From Babylonia areolata (taxonomy: Eukaryota > Mollusca > Gastropoda > Neogastropoda > Buccinidae), in the NCBI RefSeq assembly GCF_041734735.1, contig NC_134878.1, forward strand, positions 36,329,229 to 36,393,228: a DNA stretch of 64,000 bases, given 5' to 3'. Position numbers and translations under genes: made by a program. The notes beneath the pieces are model-generated. The model was not told where the DNA came from. It made no database searches and worked only from the letters and a program-made list of their open reading frames with translations. This document shows positions 7,960 to 21,640 of this stretch, piece by piece; positions within the stretch are counted from its first letter, which is position 1, and each line of letters starts with the position of its first letter.

Positions 7960-10900
7960 TTAGTGAATAACAGAGAGGGCCCAGAAGCAGTGCAGCACCG
8001 GCTGGGAGCGCGCGCAGTTTGACCGTTGTAGTTATGTAACCCTTGGCGGACACATCACGACAGAGGTGTGTGTGGGCAGTATTTGAAATTGTGTATGGGG
8101 CCGAAACTGCCAAGTGTTAAAACCACTGTGGCTAGTGTGTGAAAGACAGCCTACAAGTATCAAAGCAAAGGTAAGTGATTTTTCTGTGAAGTTGATTAAT
8201 AATTTCTTATCGCGTTATTGTTTAATGTTGGAATTATTAGTAAATTATTGAGAGGGCTCAAAACTTGTCATCCCGTTCTTGTTTAGTTGTTGAATTGTTA
8301 GTGAATGACAGAGAGGGCCCAGAAGCTGTGCAGCACCGGCTGGGAGAGCGCGCAGTTTGACCGTTGTAGTTATGTAACCCTTGGCGGACCCATCACGACA
8401 GAGGTGTGTGTGGGCAGTATTTGAAATTGTGTATGGGGCCGAAACTGCCAAGTGTTAAAATCACTGTGGCTAGTATGTGAAAGACAGCCTACAAGCGTCA
8501 AAGCAAAGATAAGTGATTTTTCTGTGAGGTTGATTAATAATTTGTTATCGCGTTATTGTTTAATGTTGGAATTATTAGTAAATTATTGAGAGGGCTCAAA
8601 ACTTGTCATCCCGTTCTTGTTTAGTTGTTGAATTGTTAGTGAATGACAGAGAGGGCCCAGAAGCGGTGCGGCACGGGCTGGGAGTGCGCGCAGTTTGACC
8701 GTTGTAGTTATGTAACCCTTGGCGGACCCATCACGACAGAGGTGTGTGTGGGCAGTATTTGAAATTGTGTATGGGGCCGAAACTGCCAAGTGTTAAAACC
8801 ACTGTGGCTAGTATGTGAAAGACAGCCTACAAGCGTCAAAGCAAAGATAAGTGATTTTTCTGTGAAGTTGATTAATAATTTGTTATCGCGTTATTGTTTA
8901 ATGTTGGAATTATTAGTAAATTATTGAGAGGGCTCAAAACTTGTCATCCCGTTCTTGTTTAGTTGTTGAATTGTTAGTGAATGACAGAGAGGGCCCAGAA
9001 GCTGTGCAGCACCGGCTGGGAGCGCGCGCAGTTTGACCGTTGTAGTTATGTAACCCTTGGCGGACCCATCACGACAGAGGTGTGTGTGGGCAGTATTTGA
9101 AATTGTGTATGGGGCCGAAACTGCCAAGTGTTAAAACCACTGTGGCTAGTATGTGAAAGACAGCCTACAAGCGTCAAAGCAAAGATAAGTGATTTTTCTG
9201 TGAAGTTGATTAATAATTTGTTATCGCGTTATTGTTTAATGTTGGAATTATTAGTAAATTATTGAGAGGGCTCAAAACTTGTCATCCCGTTCTTGTTTAG
9301 TTGTTGAATTGTAGTGAATGACAGAGACGGCCCAGAAGCGGTGCAGCACCGGCTGGGAGCGCGCACAGTTTGACCGTTGTAGTTATGTAACCCTTGGCGG
9401 ACCCATCACGACAGAGGCGTGTGTAGGCAGTATTTGAAATTGTGTATGGGGCCGAAACTGCCAAGTGTTAAAACCACTGTGGCTAGTATGTGAAAGACAG
9501 CCTACAAGCGTCAAAGCAAAGATAAGTGATTTTTCTGTGAAGTTGATTAATAATTTGTTATCGCGTTATTGTTTAATGTTGGAATTATTAGTAAATTATT
9601 GAGAGGGCTCAAAACTTGTCATCCCGTTCTTGTTTAGTTGTTGAATTGTTAGTGAATGACAGAGAGGGCCCAGAAGCGGTGCAGCACCGGCTGGGAGCGC
9701 GCGCAGTTTGACCGTTGTAGTTATGTAACCCTTGGCGGACCCATCACGACAGAGGTGTGTGTGGGCAGTATTTGAAATTGTGTATGGGGCCGAAACTGCC
9801 AAGTGTTAAAACCACTGTGGCTAGTATGTGAAAGACAGCCTACAAGCGTCAAAGCAAAGATAAGTGATTTTTCTGTGAAGTTGATTAATAATTTGTTATC
9901 GCGTTATTGTTTAATGTTGGAATTATTAGTAAATTATTGAGAGGGCTCAAAACTTGTCATCCCGTTCTTGTTTAGTTGTTGAATTGTTAGTGAATGACAG
10001 AGAGGGCCCAGAAGCGGTGCAGCACCGGCTGGGAGCGCGCGCAGTTTGACCGTTGTAGTTATGTAACCCTTGGCGGACCCATCACGACAGAGGCGTGTGT
10101 GGGCAGTATTTGAAATTGTGTATGGGGCCGAAACTGCCAAGTGTTAAAACCACTGTGGCTAGTATGTGAAAGACAGCCTACAAGCGTCAAAGCAAAGATA
10201 AGTGATTTTTCTGTGAAGTTGATTAATAATTTGTTATCGCGTTATTGTTTAATGTTGGAATTATTAGTAAATTATTGAGAGGGCTCAAAACTTGTCATCC
10301 CGTTCTTGTTTAGTTGTTGAATTGTTAGTGAATGACAGAGAGGGCCCAGAAGCTGTGCAGCACCGGCTGGGAGCGCGCGCAGTTTGACCGTTGTAGTTAT
10401 GTAACCCTTGGCGGACCCATCACGACAGAGGTGTGTGTGGGCAGTATTTGAAATTGTGTATGGGGCCGAAACTGCCAAGTGTTAAAATCACTGTGGCTAG
10501 TATGTGAAAGACAGCCTACAAGCGTCAAAGCAAAGATAAGTGATTTTTCTGTGAAGTTGATTAATAATTTGTTATCGCGTTATTGTTTAATGTTGGAATT
10601 GTTAGTAAATTATTGAGAGGGCTCAAAACTTGTCATCCCGTTCTTGTTTAGTTGTTGAATTGTTAGTGAATGACAGAGAGGGCCCAGAAGCGGTGCAGCA
10701 CCGGCTGGGAGCGCGCACAGTTTGCCCGTTGTTGTTATGTAACCCTTGGCGGACCCATCACGACAGAGGTGTGTGTGGGCAGTATTTGAAGTTGTGTATG
10801 GGGCCGAAACTGCCAAGTGTTAAAACCACTGTGGCTAGTATGTGAAAGACAGCCTACAAGCGTCAAAGCAAAGATAAGTGATTTTTCTGTGAAGTTGATT

Positions 10901-13900
10901 AATAATTTGTTATCGCATTATTGTTTAATATTGGAATTATAAGTAAATTATTGAGAGGGCTGAAAACTTGTCATCCCGTTCTTGTTTAGTTGTTGAATTG
11001 TTAGTGAATGACAGAGAGGGCCCAGAAGCGGTGCAGCACCGGCTGGGAGCGCGCGCAGTTTGACCGTTGTAGTTATGTAACCCTTGGCGGACCCATCACG
11101 ACAGAGGTGTGTGTGGGCAGTATTTGAAATTGTGTATGGGGCCGAAACTGCCAAGTGTTAAAACCACTGTGGCTAGTATGTGAAAGACAGCCTACAAGCG
11201 TCAAAGCAAAGATAAGTGATTTTTCTGTGAAGTTGATTAATAATTTGTTATCGCGTTATTGTTTAATGTTGGAATTATTAGTAAATTATTGAGAGGGCTC
11301 AAAACTTGTCATCCCGTTCTTGTTTAGTTGTTGAATTGTTAGTGAATGACAGAGAGGGCCCAGAAGCGGTGCAGCACCGGCTGGGAGCGCGCGCAGTTTG
11401 ACCGTTGTAGTTATGTAACCCTTGGCGGACCCATCACGACAGAGGTGTGTGTGGACAGTATTTGAAATTGTGTATGGGGCCGAAACTGTCAAGTGTTAAA
11501 ACCACTGTGGCTAGTATGTGAAAGACAGCCTACAAGCGTCAAAGCAAAGATAAGTGATTTTTCTGTGAAGTTGATTAATAATTTGTTATCGCGTTATTGT
11601 TTAATGTTGGAATTATTAGTAAATTATTGAGAGGGCTCAAAACTTGTCATCCCGTTCTTGTTTAGTTGTTGAATTGTTAGTGAATGACAGAGAGGGCCCA
11701 GAAGCGGTGCAGCACCGGCTGGGAGCGCGCGCAGTTTGACCGTTGTAGTTATGTAACCCTTGGCGGACCCATCACGACAGAGGTGTGTGTGGGCAGTATT
11801 TGAAATTGTGTATGGGGCCGAAACTGCCAAGTGTTAAAACCACTGTGGCTAGTATGTGAAAGACAGCCTACAAGCGTCAAAGCAAAGATAAGTGATTTTT
11901 CTGTGAAGTTGATTAATAATTTGTTATCGCGTTATTGTTTAATGTTGGAATTATTAGTAAATTATTGAGAGGGCTCAAAACTTGTCATCCCGTTCTTGTT
12001 TAGTTGTTGAATTGTTAGTGAATGACAGAGAGGGCCCAGAAGCGGTGCAGCACCGGCTGGGAGCGCGCGCAGTTTGACCGTTGTAGTTATGTAACCCTTG
12101 GCGGACCCATCACGACAGAGGTGTGTGTGGGCAGTATTTGAAATTGTGTATGGGGCCGAAACTGCCAAGTGTTAAAACCACTGTGGCTAGTATGTGAAAG
12201 ACAGCCTACAAGCGTCAAAGCAAAGATAAGTGATTTTTCTGTGAAGTTGATTAATAATTTGTTATCGCGTTATTGTTTAATGTTGGAATTATTAGTAAAT
12301 TATTGAGAGGGCTCAAAACTTGTCATCCCGTTCTTGTTTAGTTGTTGAATTGTTAGTGAATGACAGAGAGGGCCCAGAAGCGGTGCAGCACCGGCTGGGA
12401 GCGCGCGCAGTTTGACCGTTGTAGTTATGTAACCCTTGGCGGACCCATCACGACAGAGGTGTGTGTGGGCAGTATTTGAAATTGTGTATGGGGCCGAAAC
12501 TGCCAAGTGTTAAAACCACTGTGGCTAGTATGTGAAAGACAGCCTACAAGCGTCAAAGCAAAGATAAGTGATTTTTCTGTGAAGTTGATTAATAATTTGT
12601 TATCGCGTTATTGTTTAATGTTGGAATTATTAGTAAATTATTGAGAGGGCTCAAAACTTGTCATCCCGTTCTTGTTTAGTTGTTGAATTGTTAGTGAATG
12701 ACAGAGAGCGCCCAGAAGCGGTGCAGCACCGGCTGGGAGCGCGCGCAGTTTGACCGTTGTAGTTATGTAACCCTTGGCGGACCCATCACGACAGAGGCGT
12801 GTGTGGGCAGTATTTGAAATTGTGTATGGGGCCGAAACTGCCAAGTGTTAAAACCACTGTGGCTAGTATGTGAAAGACAGCCTACAAGCGTCAAAGCAAA
12901 GATAAGTGATTTTTCTGTGAAGTTGATTAATAATTTGTTATCGCGTTATTGTTTAATGTTGGAATTATTAGTAAATTATTGAGAGGGCTCAAAACTTGTC
13001 ATCCCGTTCTTGTTTAGTTGTTGAATTGTTAGTGAATGACAGAGAGGGCCCAGAAGCAGGTGCAGCACCGGCTGGGAGCGCGCGCAGTTTGACCGTTGTA
13101 GTTATGTAACCCTTGGCGGACACATCACGACAGAGGTGTGTGTGGGCAGTATTTGAAATTGTGTATGGGGCCGAAACTGCCAAGTGTTAAAACCACTGTG
13201 GCTAGTGTGTGAAAGACAGCCTACAAGCTTCAAAGCAAAGGTAAGTGATTTTTCTGTGAAGTTGATTAATAATTTGTTATCGCGTTATTGTTTAATGTTG
13301 GAATTATTAGTAAATTATTGAGAGGGCTCAAAACTTGTCATCCCGTTCTTGTTTAGTTGTTGAATTGTTAGTGAATGACAGAGAGGGCCCAGAAGCGGTG
13401 CAGCACCGGCTGGGAGCGCGCGCAGTTTGACCGTTGTAGTTATGTAACCCTTGGCGGACCCATCACGACAGAGGTGTGTGTGGGCAGTATTTGAAATTGT
13501 GTATGGGGCCGAAACTGCCAAGTGTTAAAACCACTGTGGCTAGTATGTGAAAGACAGCCTACAAGCGTCAAAGCAAAGATAAGTGATTTTTCTGTGAAGT
13601 TGATTAATAATTTGTTATCGCGTTATTGTTTAATGTTGGAATTATTAGTAAATTATTGAGAGGGCTCAAAACTTGTCATCCCGTTCTTGTTTAGTTGTTG
13701 AATTGTTAGTGAATGACAGAGACGGCCCAGAAGTGGTGCAGCACCGGCTGGGAGCGCGCACAGTTTGACCGTTGTAGTTATGTAACCCTTGGCGGACCCA
13801 TCACGACAGAGGTGTGTGTGGGCAGTATTTGAAATTGTGTATGGGGCCGAAACTGCCAAGTGTTAAAACCACTGTGGCTAGTATGTGAAAGACAGCCTAC

Positions 13901-14423
13901 AAGCGTCAAAGCAAAGATAAGTGATTTTTCTGTGAAGTTGATTAATAATTTGTTATCGCGTTATTGTTTAATGTTGGAATTATTAGTAAATTATTGAGAG
14001 GGCTCAAAACTTGTCATCCCGTTCTTGTTTAGTTGTTGAATTGTTAGTGAATGACAGAGAGGGCCCAGAAGCGGTGCAGCACCGGCTGGGAGCGCGCGCA
14101 GTTTGACCGTTGTAGTTATGTAACCCTTGGCGACCCATCACGACAGAGGTGTGTGTGGGCAGTATTTGAAATTGTGTATGGGGCCGAAACTGCCAAGTGT
14201 TAAAACCACTGTGGCTAGTATGTGAAAGACAGCCTACAAGCGTCAAAGCAAAGATAAGTGATTTTTCTGTGAAGTTGATTAATAATTTGTTATCGCGTTA
14301 TTGTTTAATGTTGGAATTATTAGTAAATTATTGAGAGGGCTCAAAACTTGTCATCCCGTTCTTGTTTAGTTGTTGAATTGTTAGTGAATGACAGAGAGGG
14401 CCCAGAAGCGGTGCAGCACCGGC
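7886..14423 (+). repeat. 338-bp satellite array, block 2 (about 19 monomers)
   Basis: Same family and orientation as block 1, running in phase from the LINE tail to the assembly gap. Monomers between about 11.6 and 12.6 kb are almost identical to the consensus. Others carry diagnostic variants: AAGCTGTGC near 8320, 9000 and 10350, the GTTGTTATG variant near 10733, and the GTGTGGACAG variant near 11450. A GTGATTTTT-adjacent GGTAAGTG variant resembles a splice donor but is a satellite polymorphism. Confidence 0.97.
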
Positions 14424-14523
14424 NNNNNNNNNNNNNNNNNNNNNNNNNNNNNNNNNNNNNNNNNNNNNNNNNNNNNNNNNNNNNNNNNNNNNNNNNNNNN
14501 NNNNNNNNNNNNNNNNNNNNNNN
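14424..14523. other. Assembly gap (100 N)
   Basis: Exactly 100 N, a conventional placeholder for a gap of unknown size. The satellite is in opposite orientation on its two sides. Confidence 0.99.
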
Positions 14524-14672
14524 TTTGAGCCCTCTCAATAATTTACTAATAATTCCAACATTAAACAATAACGCGATAACAAATTATTAATCAACTTCAC
14601 AGAAAAATCACTTACCTTTGCTTTGATACTTGTAGGCTGTCTTTCACACACTAGCCACAGTGGTTTTAACAC

Positions 14673-15893
14673 TTGGCAGTTTCGGCCCCATACACAATTT
14701 CAAATACTGCCCACACACACCTCTGTCGTGATGTGTCCGCCAAGGGTTACATAACTACAACGGTCAAACTGCGCGCGCTCCCAGCCGGTGCTGCACTGCT
14801 TCTGGGCCCTCTCTGTTATTCACTAACAATTCAACAACTAAACAAGAACGGGATGACAAGTTTTGAGCCCTCTCAATAATTTACTAATAATTCCAACATT
14901 AAACAATAACGCGATAACAAATTATTAATCAACTTCACAGAAAAATCACTTATCTTTGCATTGACGCTTGTAGGCTGTGTTTCACATACTAGCCACAGTG
15001 GTTTTAACACTTGGCAGTTTCGGCCCCATACACAATTTCAAATACTGCCCACACACGCCTCTGTCGTGATGGGTCCGCCAAGGGTTACATAACTACAACG
15101 GTCAAACTGCGCGCGCTCCCAGCCGGTGCTGCACCGCTTCTGGGCGATCTCTGTCATTCACTAACAATTCAACAACTAAACAAGAACGGGATGACAAGTT
15201 TTGAGCCCTCTCAATAATTTACTAATAATTCCAACATTAAACAATAACGCGATAACAAATTATTAATCAACTTCACAGAAAAATCACTTATCTTTGCTTT
15301 GACGCTTGTGGGCTGTCTTTCACATACTAGCCACAGTGGTTTTAACACTTGGCAGTTTCGGCCCCATACACAATTTCAAATACTGCCCACACACACCTCT
15401 GTCGTGATGGGTCCGCCAAGGGTTATATAACTACAACGGTCAAACTGCGCGCGCTCCCAGCCGGTGCTGCACCGCTTCTGGGCCCTCTCTGTCATTCACT
15501 AACAATTCAACAACTAAACAAGAACGGGATGACAAGTTTTGAGCCCTCTCAATAATTTACTAATAATTCCAACATTAAACAATAACGCGATAACAAATTA
15601 TTAATCAACGTCACAGAAAAATCACTTATCTTTGCATTGACGCTTGTAGGCTGTCTTTCACTTTCTAGCCACAGTGGTTTTAACACTTGGCAGTTTCGGC
15701 CCCATACACAATTTCAAATACTGCCCACACACACCTCTGTCGTGATGGGTCCGCCAAGGGTTACATAACTACAACGGTCAAACTGCGCGCGCTCCCAGCC
15801 GGTGCTGCACCGCTTCTGGGCCCTCTCTGTCATTCACTAACAATTCAACAACTAAACAAGAACGGGATGACAAGTTTTGAGCCCTCTCAATAA
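14673..15893 (-). repeat. Higher-order repeat signature, instance 2
   Basis: Four consecutive monomers carry, in order, GATGTGTCCGCC with CTGTTATTCAC; ACGCCTCTG with GGGCGATCTCTG; GGGTTATATAAC; and TTCACTTTCTAGCC. These are the reverse complements of the four variants at 2310-3530, in the matching order. Confidence 0.75.
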
Positions 15894-18728
15894 TTTACTA
15901 ATAATTCCAACATTAAACAATAACGCGATAACAAATTATTAATCAACTTCACAGAAAAATCACTTATCTTTGCTTTGACACTTGTAGGCTGTCTTTCACA
16001 TACTAGCCACAGTGGTTTTAACACTTGGCAGTTTCGGCCCCATACACAATTTCAAATACTGCCCACACACACCTCTGTCGTGATGGGTCCGCCAAGGGTT
16101 ACATAACTACAACGGTCAAACTGCGCGCGCTCCCAGCCGGTGCTGCACCGCTTCTGGGCCCTCTCTGTCATTCACTAACAATTCAACAACTAAACAAGAA
16201 CGGGATGACAAGTTTTGAGCCCTTTCAATAATTTACTAATAATTCCAACATTAAACAATAACGCGATAACAAATTATTAATCAACTTCACAGAAAAATCA
16301 CTTATCTTTGCTTTGACGATTGTAGGCTGTCTTTCACATACTAGCCACAGTGGTTTTAACACTTGACAGTTTCGGCCCCATACACAATTTCAAATACTGT
16401 CCACACACACCTCTGTCGTGATGGGTCCGCCAAGGGTTACATAACTACAACGGTCAAACTGCGCGCGCTCCCAGCCGGTGCTGCACCACTTCTGGGCCCT
16501 CTCTGTCATTCACTAACAATTCAACAACTAAACAAGAACGGGATGACAAGCTTTGAGCCCTCTCAATAATTTACTAACAATTCCAACATTAAACAATAAC
16601 GCGATAACAAATTATTAATCAACTTCACAGAAAAATCACTTATCTTTGCTTTGACGCTTGTAGGCTGTCTTTCACATACTAGCCACAGTGATTTTAACAC
16701 TTGGCAGTTTCGGCCCCATACACAATTTCAAATACTGCCCACACACACCTCTGTCGTGATGTGTCCGCCAAGGGTTACATAACTACAACGGTCAAACTGC
16801 GCGCGCTCCCAGCCGGTGCTGCACTGCTTCTGGGCCCTCTCTGTTATTCACTAACAATTCAACAACTAAACAAGAACGGGATGACAAGTTTTGAGCCCTC
16901 TCAATAATTTACTAATAATTCCAACATTAAACAATAACGCGATAACAAATTATTAATCAACTTCACAGAAAAATCACTTATCTTTGCTTTGACACTTGAA
17001 GGCTGTCTTTCACATACTAGCCACAGTGGTTTTAACACTTGGCAGTTTCGGCCCCATACACAATTTCAAATACTGCCCACACACACCTCTGTCGTGATGG
17101 GTCCGCCAAGGGTTACATAACTACAACGGTCAAACTGCGCGCGCTCCCAGCCGGTGCTGCACCGCTTCTGGGCCCTCTCTGTCATTCACTAACAATTCAA
17201 CAACTAAACAAGAACGGGATGACAAGTTTTGAGCCCTTTCAATAATTTACTAATAATTCCAACATTAAACAATAACGCGATAACAAATTATTAATCAACT
17301 TCACAGAAAAATCACTTATCTTTGCTTTGACGCTTGTAGGCTGTCTTTCACATACTAGCCACAGTGGTTTTAACACTTGACAGTTTCGGCCCCATACACA
17401 ATTTCAAATACTGTCCACACACACCTCTGTCGTGATGGGTCCGCCAAGGGTTACATAACTACAACGGTCAAACTGCGCGCGCTCCCAGCCGGTGCTGCAC
17501 CACTTCTGGGCCCTCACTGTCATTCACTAACAATTCAACAACTAAACAAGAACGGGATGACAAGTTTTGAGCCCTCTCAATAATTTACTAATAATTCAAA
17601 CATTAAACAATAACGCGATAACAAATTATTAATCAACTTCACAGAAAAATCACTTATCTTTGCTTTGACGCTTGTAGGCTGTCTTTCACATACTAGCCAC
17701 AGTGGTTTTAACACTTGGCAGTTTCGGCCCCATACACAATTTCAAATACTGCCCACACACACCTCTGTCGTGATGGGTCCGCCAAGGGTTACATAACTAC
17801 AACGGTCAAACTGCGCGCGCTCCCAGCCGGTGCTGCACCGCTTCTGGGCCCTCTCTGTCATTCACTAACAATTCAACAACTAAAAAAGAACGGGATGACA
17901 AGTTTTGAGCCCTCTCAATAATTTACTTATAATTCCAATATTAAACAATAATGCGATAACAAATTATTAATCAACTTCACAGAAAAATCACTTATCTTTG
18001 CTTTGACCCTTGTAGGCTGTCTTTCACATACTAGCCACAGTGGTTTTAACACTTGGCAGTTTCGGCCCCATACACAACTTCAAATACTGCCCACACACAC
18101 CTCTGTCGTGATGGGTCCGCCAAGGGTTACATAACAACAACGGGCAAACTGTGCGCGCTCCCAGCCGGTGCTGCACCGCTTCTGGGCCCTCTCTGTCATT
18201 CACTAACAATTCAACAACTAAACAAGAACGGGATGACAAGTTTTGAGCCTTCTCAATAATTTACTAACAATTCCAACATTAAAGAATAACGCGATAACAA
18301 ATTATTAATCAACTTCACAGAAAAATCACTTATCTTTGCTTTGACGCTTGTAGGCTGTCTTTCACATACTAGCCACAGTGCTTTTAACACTTGGCAGTTT
18401 CGGCCCCATACACAATTTCAAATACTGCCCACACACACCTCTGTCGTGATGGGTCCGTCAAGGGTTACATAACTACAACGGTCAAACTGCGCGCGCTCCC
18501 AGCCGGTGCTGCACAGCTTCTTGGCCCTCTCTGTCATTCACTAACAATTCAGCAACTAAACAAGAACGGGATGACAAGTTTTGAGCCCTCTCAATAATTT
18601 ACTAATAATTCCAACATTAAACAATAACGCGATAAGAAATTATTAATCAACTTCACAGAAAAATCACTTACCTTTGCTTTGATACTTGTAGGCTGTCTTT
18701 CACACACTAGCCACAGTGGTTTTAACAC

Positions 18729-19948
18729 TTGGCAGTTTCGGCCCCATACACAATTTCAAATACTGCCCACACACACCTCTGTCGTGATGTGTCCGCCAAG
18801 GGTTACCTAACTACAACGGTCAAACTGCGCGCGCTCCCAGCCGGTGCTGCACTGCTTCTGGGCCCTCTCTGTTATTCACTAACAATTCAACAACTAAACA
18901 AGAACGGGATGACAAGTTTTGAGCCCTCTCAATAATTTACTAATAATTCCAACATTAAACAATAACGCGATAACAAATTATTAATCAACTTCACAGAAAA
19001 ATCACTTATCTTTGCATTGACGCTTGTAGGCTGTCTTTCACATGCTAGCCACAGTGGTTTTAACACTTGGCAGTTTCGGCCCCATACACAATTTCAAATA
19101 CTGCCCACACACGCCTCTGTCGTGATGGGTCCGCCAAGGGTTACATAACTACAACGGTCAAACTGCGCGCGCTCCCAGCCGGTGCTGCACCGCTTCTGGG
19201 CGATCTCTGTCATTCACTAACAATTCAACAACTAAACAAGAATGGGATGACAAGTTTTGAGCCCTCTCAATAATTTACTAATAATTCCAACATTAAACAA
19301 TAACGCGATAACAAATTATTAATCAACTTCACAGAAAAATCACTTATCTTTGCTTTGACGCTTGTGGCTGTCTTTCACATACTAGCCACAGTGGTTTTAA
19401 CACTTGGCAGTTTCGGCCCCATACACAATTTCAAATACTGCCCACACACACCTCTGTCGTGATGGGTCCGCCAAGGGTTATATAACTACAACGGTCAAAC
19501 TGCGCGCGCTCCCAGCCGGTGCTGCACCGCATCTGGGCCCTCTCTGTCATTCACTAACAATTCAACAACTAAACAAGAACGGGATGACAAGTTTTGAGCC
19601 CTCTCAATAATTTACTAATAATTCCAACATTAAACAATAATGCGATAACAAATTATTAATCAACGTCACAGAAAAATCACTTATCTTTGCATTGACGCTT
19701 GTAGGCTGTCTTTCACTTTCTAGCCACAGTGGTTTTAACACTTGGCAGTTTCGGCCCCATACACAATTTCAAATACTGCCCACACACACCTCTGTCGTGA
19801 TGGGTCCGCCAAGGGTTACATAACTACAACGGTCAAACTGCGCGCGCTCCCAGCCGGTGCTGCACCGCTTCTGGGCCCTCTCTGTCATTCACTAACAATT
19901 CAACAACTAAACAAGAACGGGATGACAAGTTTTGAGCCCTCTCAATAA
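18729..19948 (-). repeat. Higher-order repeat signature, instance 3
   Basis: Same four-monomer series as at 14673-15893, starting exactly 12 monomers (4056 bp) later. It is preceded by the same two variant monomers (18053 GGGCAAACTGTGCGC; 18391 GCACAGCTTC) that flank the series in block 1. Confidence 0.75.
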
Positions 19949-20756
19949 TTTACTAATAATTCCAACATTAAACAATAACGCGATAACAAATTATTAATCA
20001 ACTTCACAGAAAAATCACTTATCTTTGCTTTGACGCTTGTAGGCTGTCTTTCACATACTAGCCACAGTGGTTTTAACACTTGGCAGTTTCGGCCCCATAC
20101 ACAATTTCAAATACTGCCCACACACACCTCTGTCGTGATGGGTTCGCCAAGGGTTACATAACTACAACGGTCAAACTGCGCGCGCTCCCAGCCGGTGCTG
20201 TACCGCTTCTGGGCCCTCTCTGTCATTCACTAACAATTCAACAACTAAACAAGAACGGGATGACAAGTTTTGAGCCCTCTCAATAATTCACTAATAATTC
20301 CAACATTAAAACAATAACGCAATAACAAATTATTAATCAACTTCACAGAAAAATCACTTATCTTTGCTTTGACACTTGTAGGCTGTCTTTCACATACTAG
20401 CCACAGTGGTTTTAACACTTGGCAGTTTCGGCCCCATACACAATTTCAAATACTGCCCACACACACCTCTGTCGTGATGGGTCCGCCAAGGGTTACATAA
20501 CTACAACGGTCAAACTGTGCGCGCTCCCAGCCGGTGCTGCACCACTTCTGGGCCGTCTCTGTCATTCACTAACAATTCAACAACTAAACAAGAACGGGAT
20601 GACAAGTTTTGAGCCCTCTCAATAATTTACTAACAATTCCAACATTAAACAATAACGCGATAACAAATTATTAATCAACTTCACAGAAAAATCACTTATC
20701 TTTGCATTGACGCTTGTAGGCTGTGTTTCACATACTAGCCACAGTGGTTTTAACAC

Positions 20757-21640
20757 TTGGCAGTTTCGGCCCCATACACAATTTCAAATACTGCCCACAC
20801 ACGCCTCTGTCGTGATGGGTCCGCCAAGGGTTACATAACTACAACGGTCAAACTGCGCGCGCTCCCAGCCGGTGCTGCACCGCTTCTGGGCGATCTCTGT
20901 CATTCACTAACAATTCAACAACTAAACAAGAACGGGATGACAAGTTTTGAGCCCTCTCAATAATTTACTAATAATTCCAACATTAAACAATAACGCGATA
21001 ACAAATTATTAATCAACTTCACAGAAAAATCACTTATCTTTGCTTTGACGCTTGTGGGGCTGTCTTTCACATACTAGCCACAGTGGTTTTAACACTTGGC
21101 AGTTTCGGCCCCATACACAATTTCAAATACTGCCCACACACACCTCTGTCGTGATGGGTCCGCCAAGGGTTATATAACTACAACGGTCAAACTGCGCGCG
21201 CTCCCAGCCGGTGCTGCACCGCTTCTGGGCCCTCTCTGTCATTCACTAACAATTCAACAACTAAACAAGAACGGGATGACAAGTTTTGAGCCCTCTCAAT
21301 AATTTACTAATAATTCCAACATTAAACAATAACGCGATAACAAATTATTAATCAACGTCACAGAAAAATCACTTATCTTTGCATTGACGCTTGTAGGCTG
21401 TCTTTCACTTTCTAGCCACAGTGGTTTTAACACTTGGCAGTTTCGGCCCCATACACAATTTCAAATACTGCCCACACACACCTCTGTCGTGATGGGTCCG
21501 CCAAGGGTTACATAACTACAACGGTCAAACTGCGCGCGCTCCCAGCCGGTGCTGCACCGCTTCTGGGCCCTCTCTGTCATTCACTAACAATTCAACAACT
21601 AAACAAGAACGGGATGACAAGTTTTGAGCCCTCTCAATAA
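20757..21640 (-). repeat. Higher-order repeat signature, partial instance 4
   Basis: Three of the four variant monomers recur in order: GGGCGATCTCTG, GGGTTATATAAC and TTCACTTTCTAGCC. This is five monomers after instance 3. The leading monomer is replaced by a different variant (GGGCCGTCTCTG at about 20550), which also occurs at about 13725 in block 2. Confidence 0.7.

Noticed and set aside
14341-14590. Open frames running through the N gap
   Set aside because: Unknown bases were translated as X; the flanks are inverted satellite.
14300-14700. Simple palindromic fold-back of one molecule at the gap
   Set aside because: The order of variant monomers on the two sides does not mirror.
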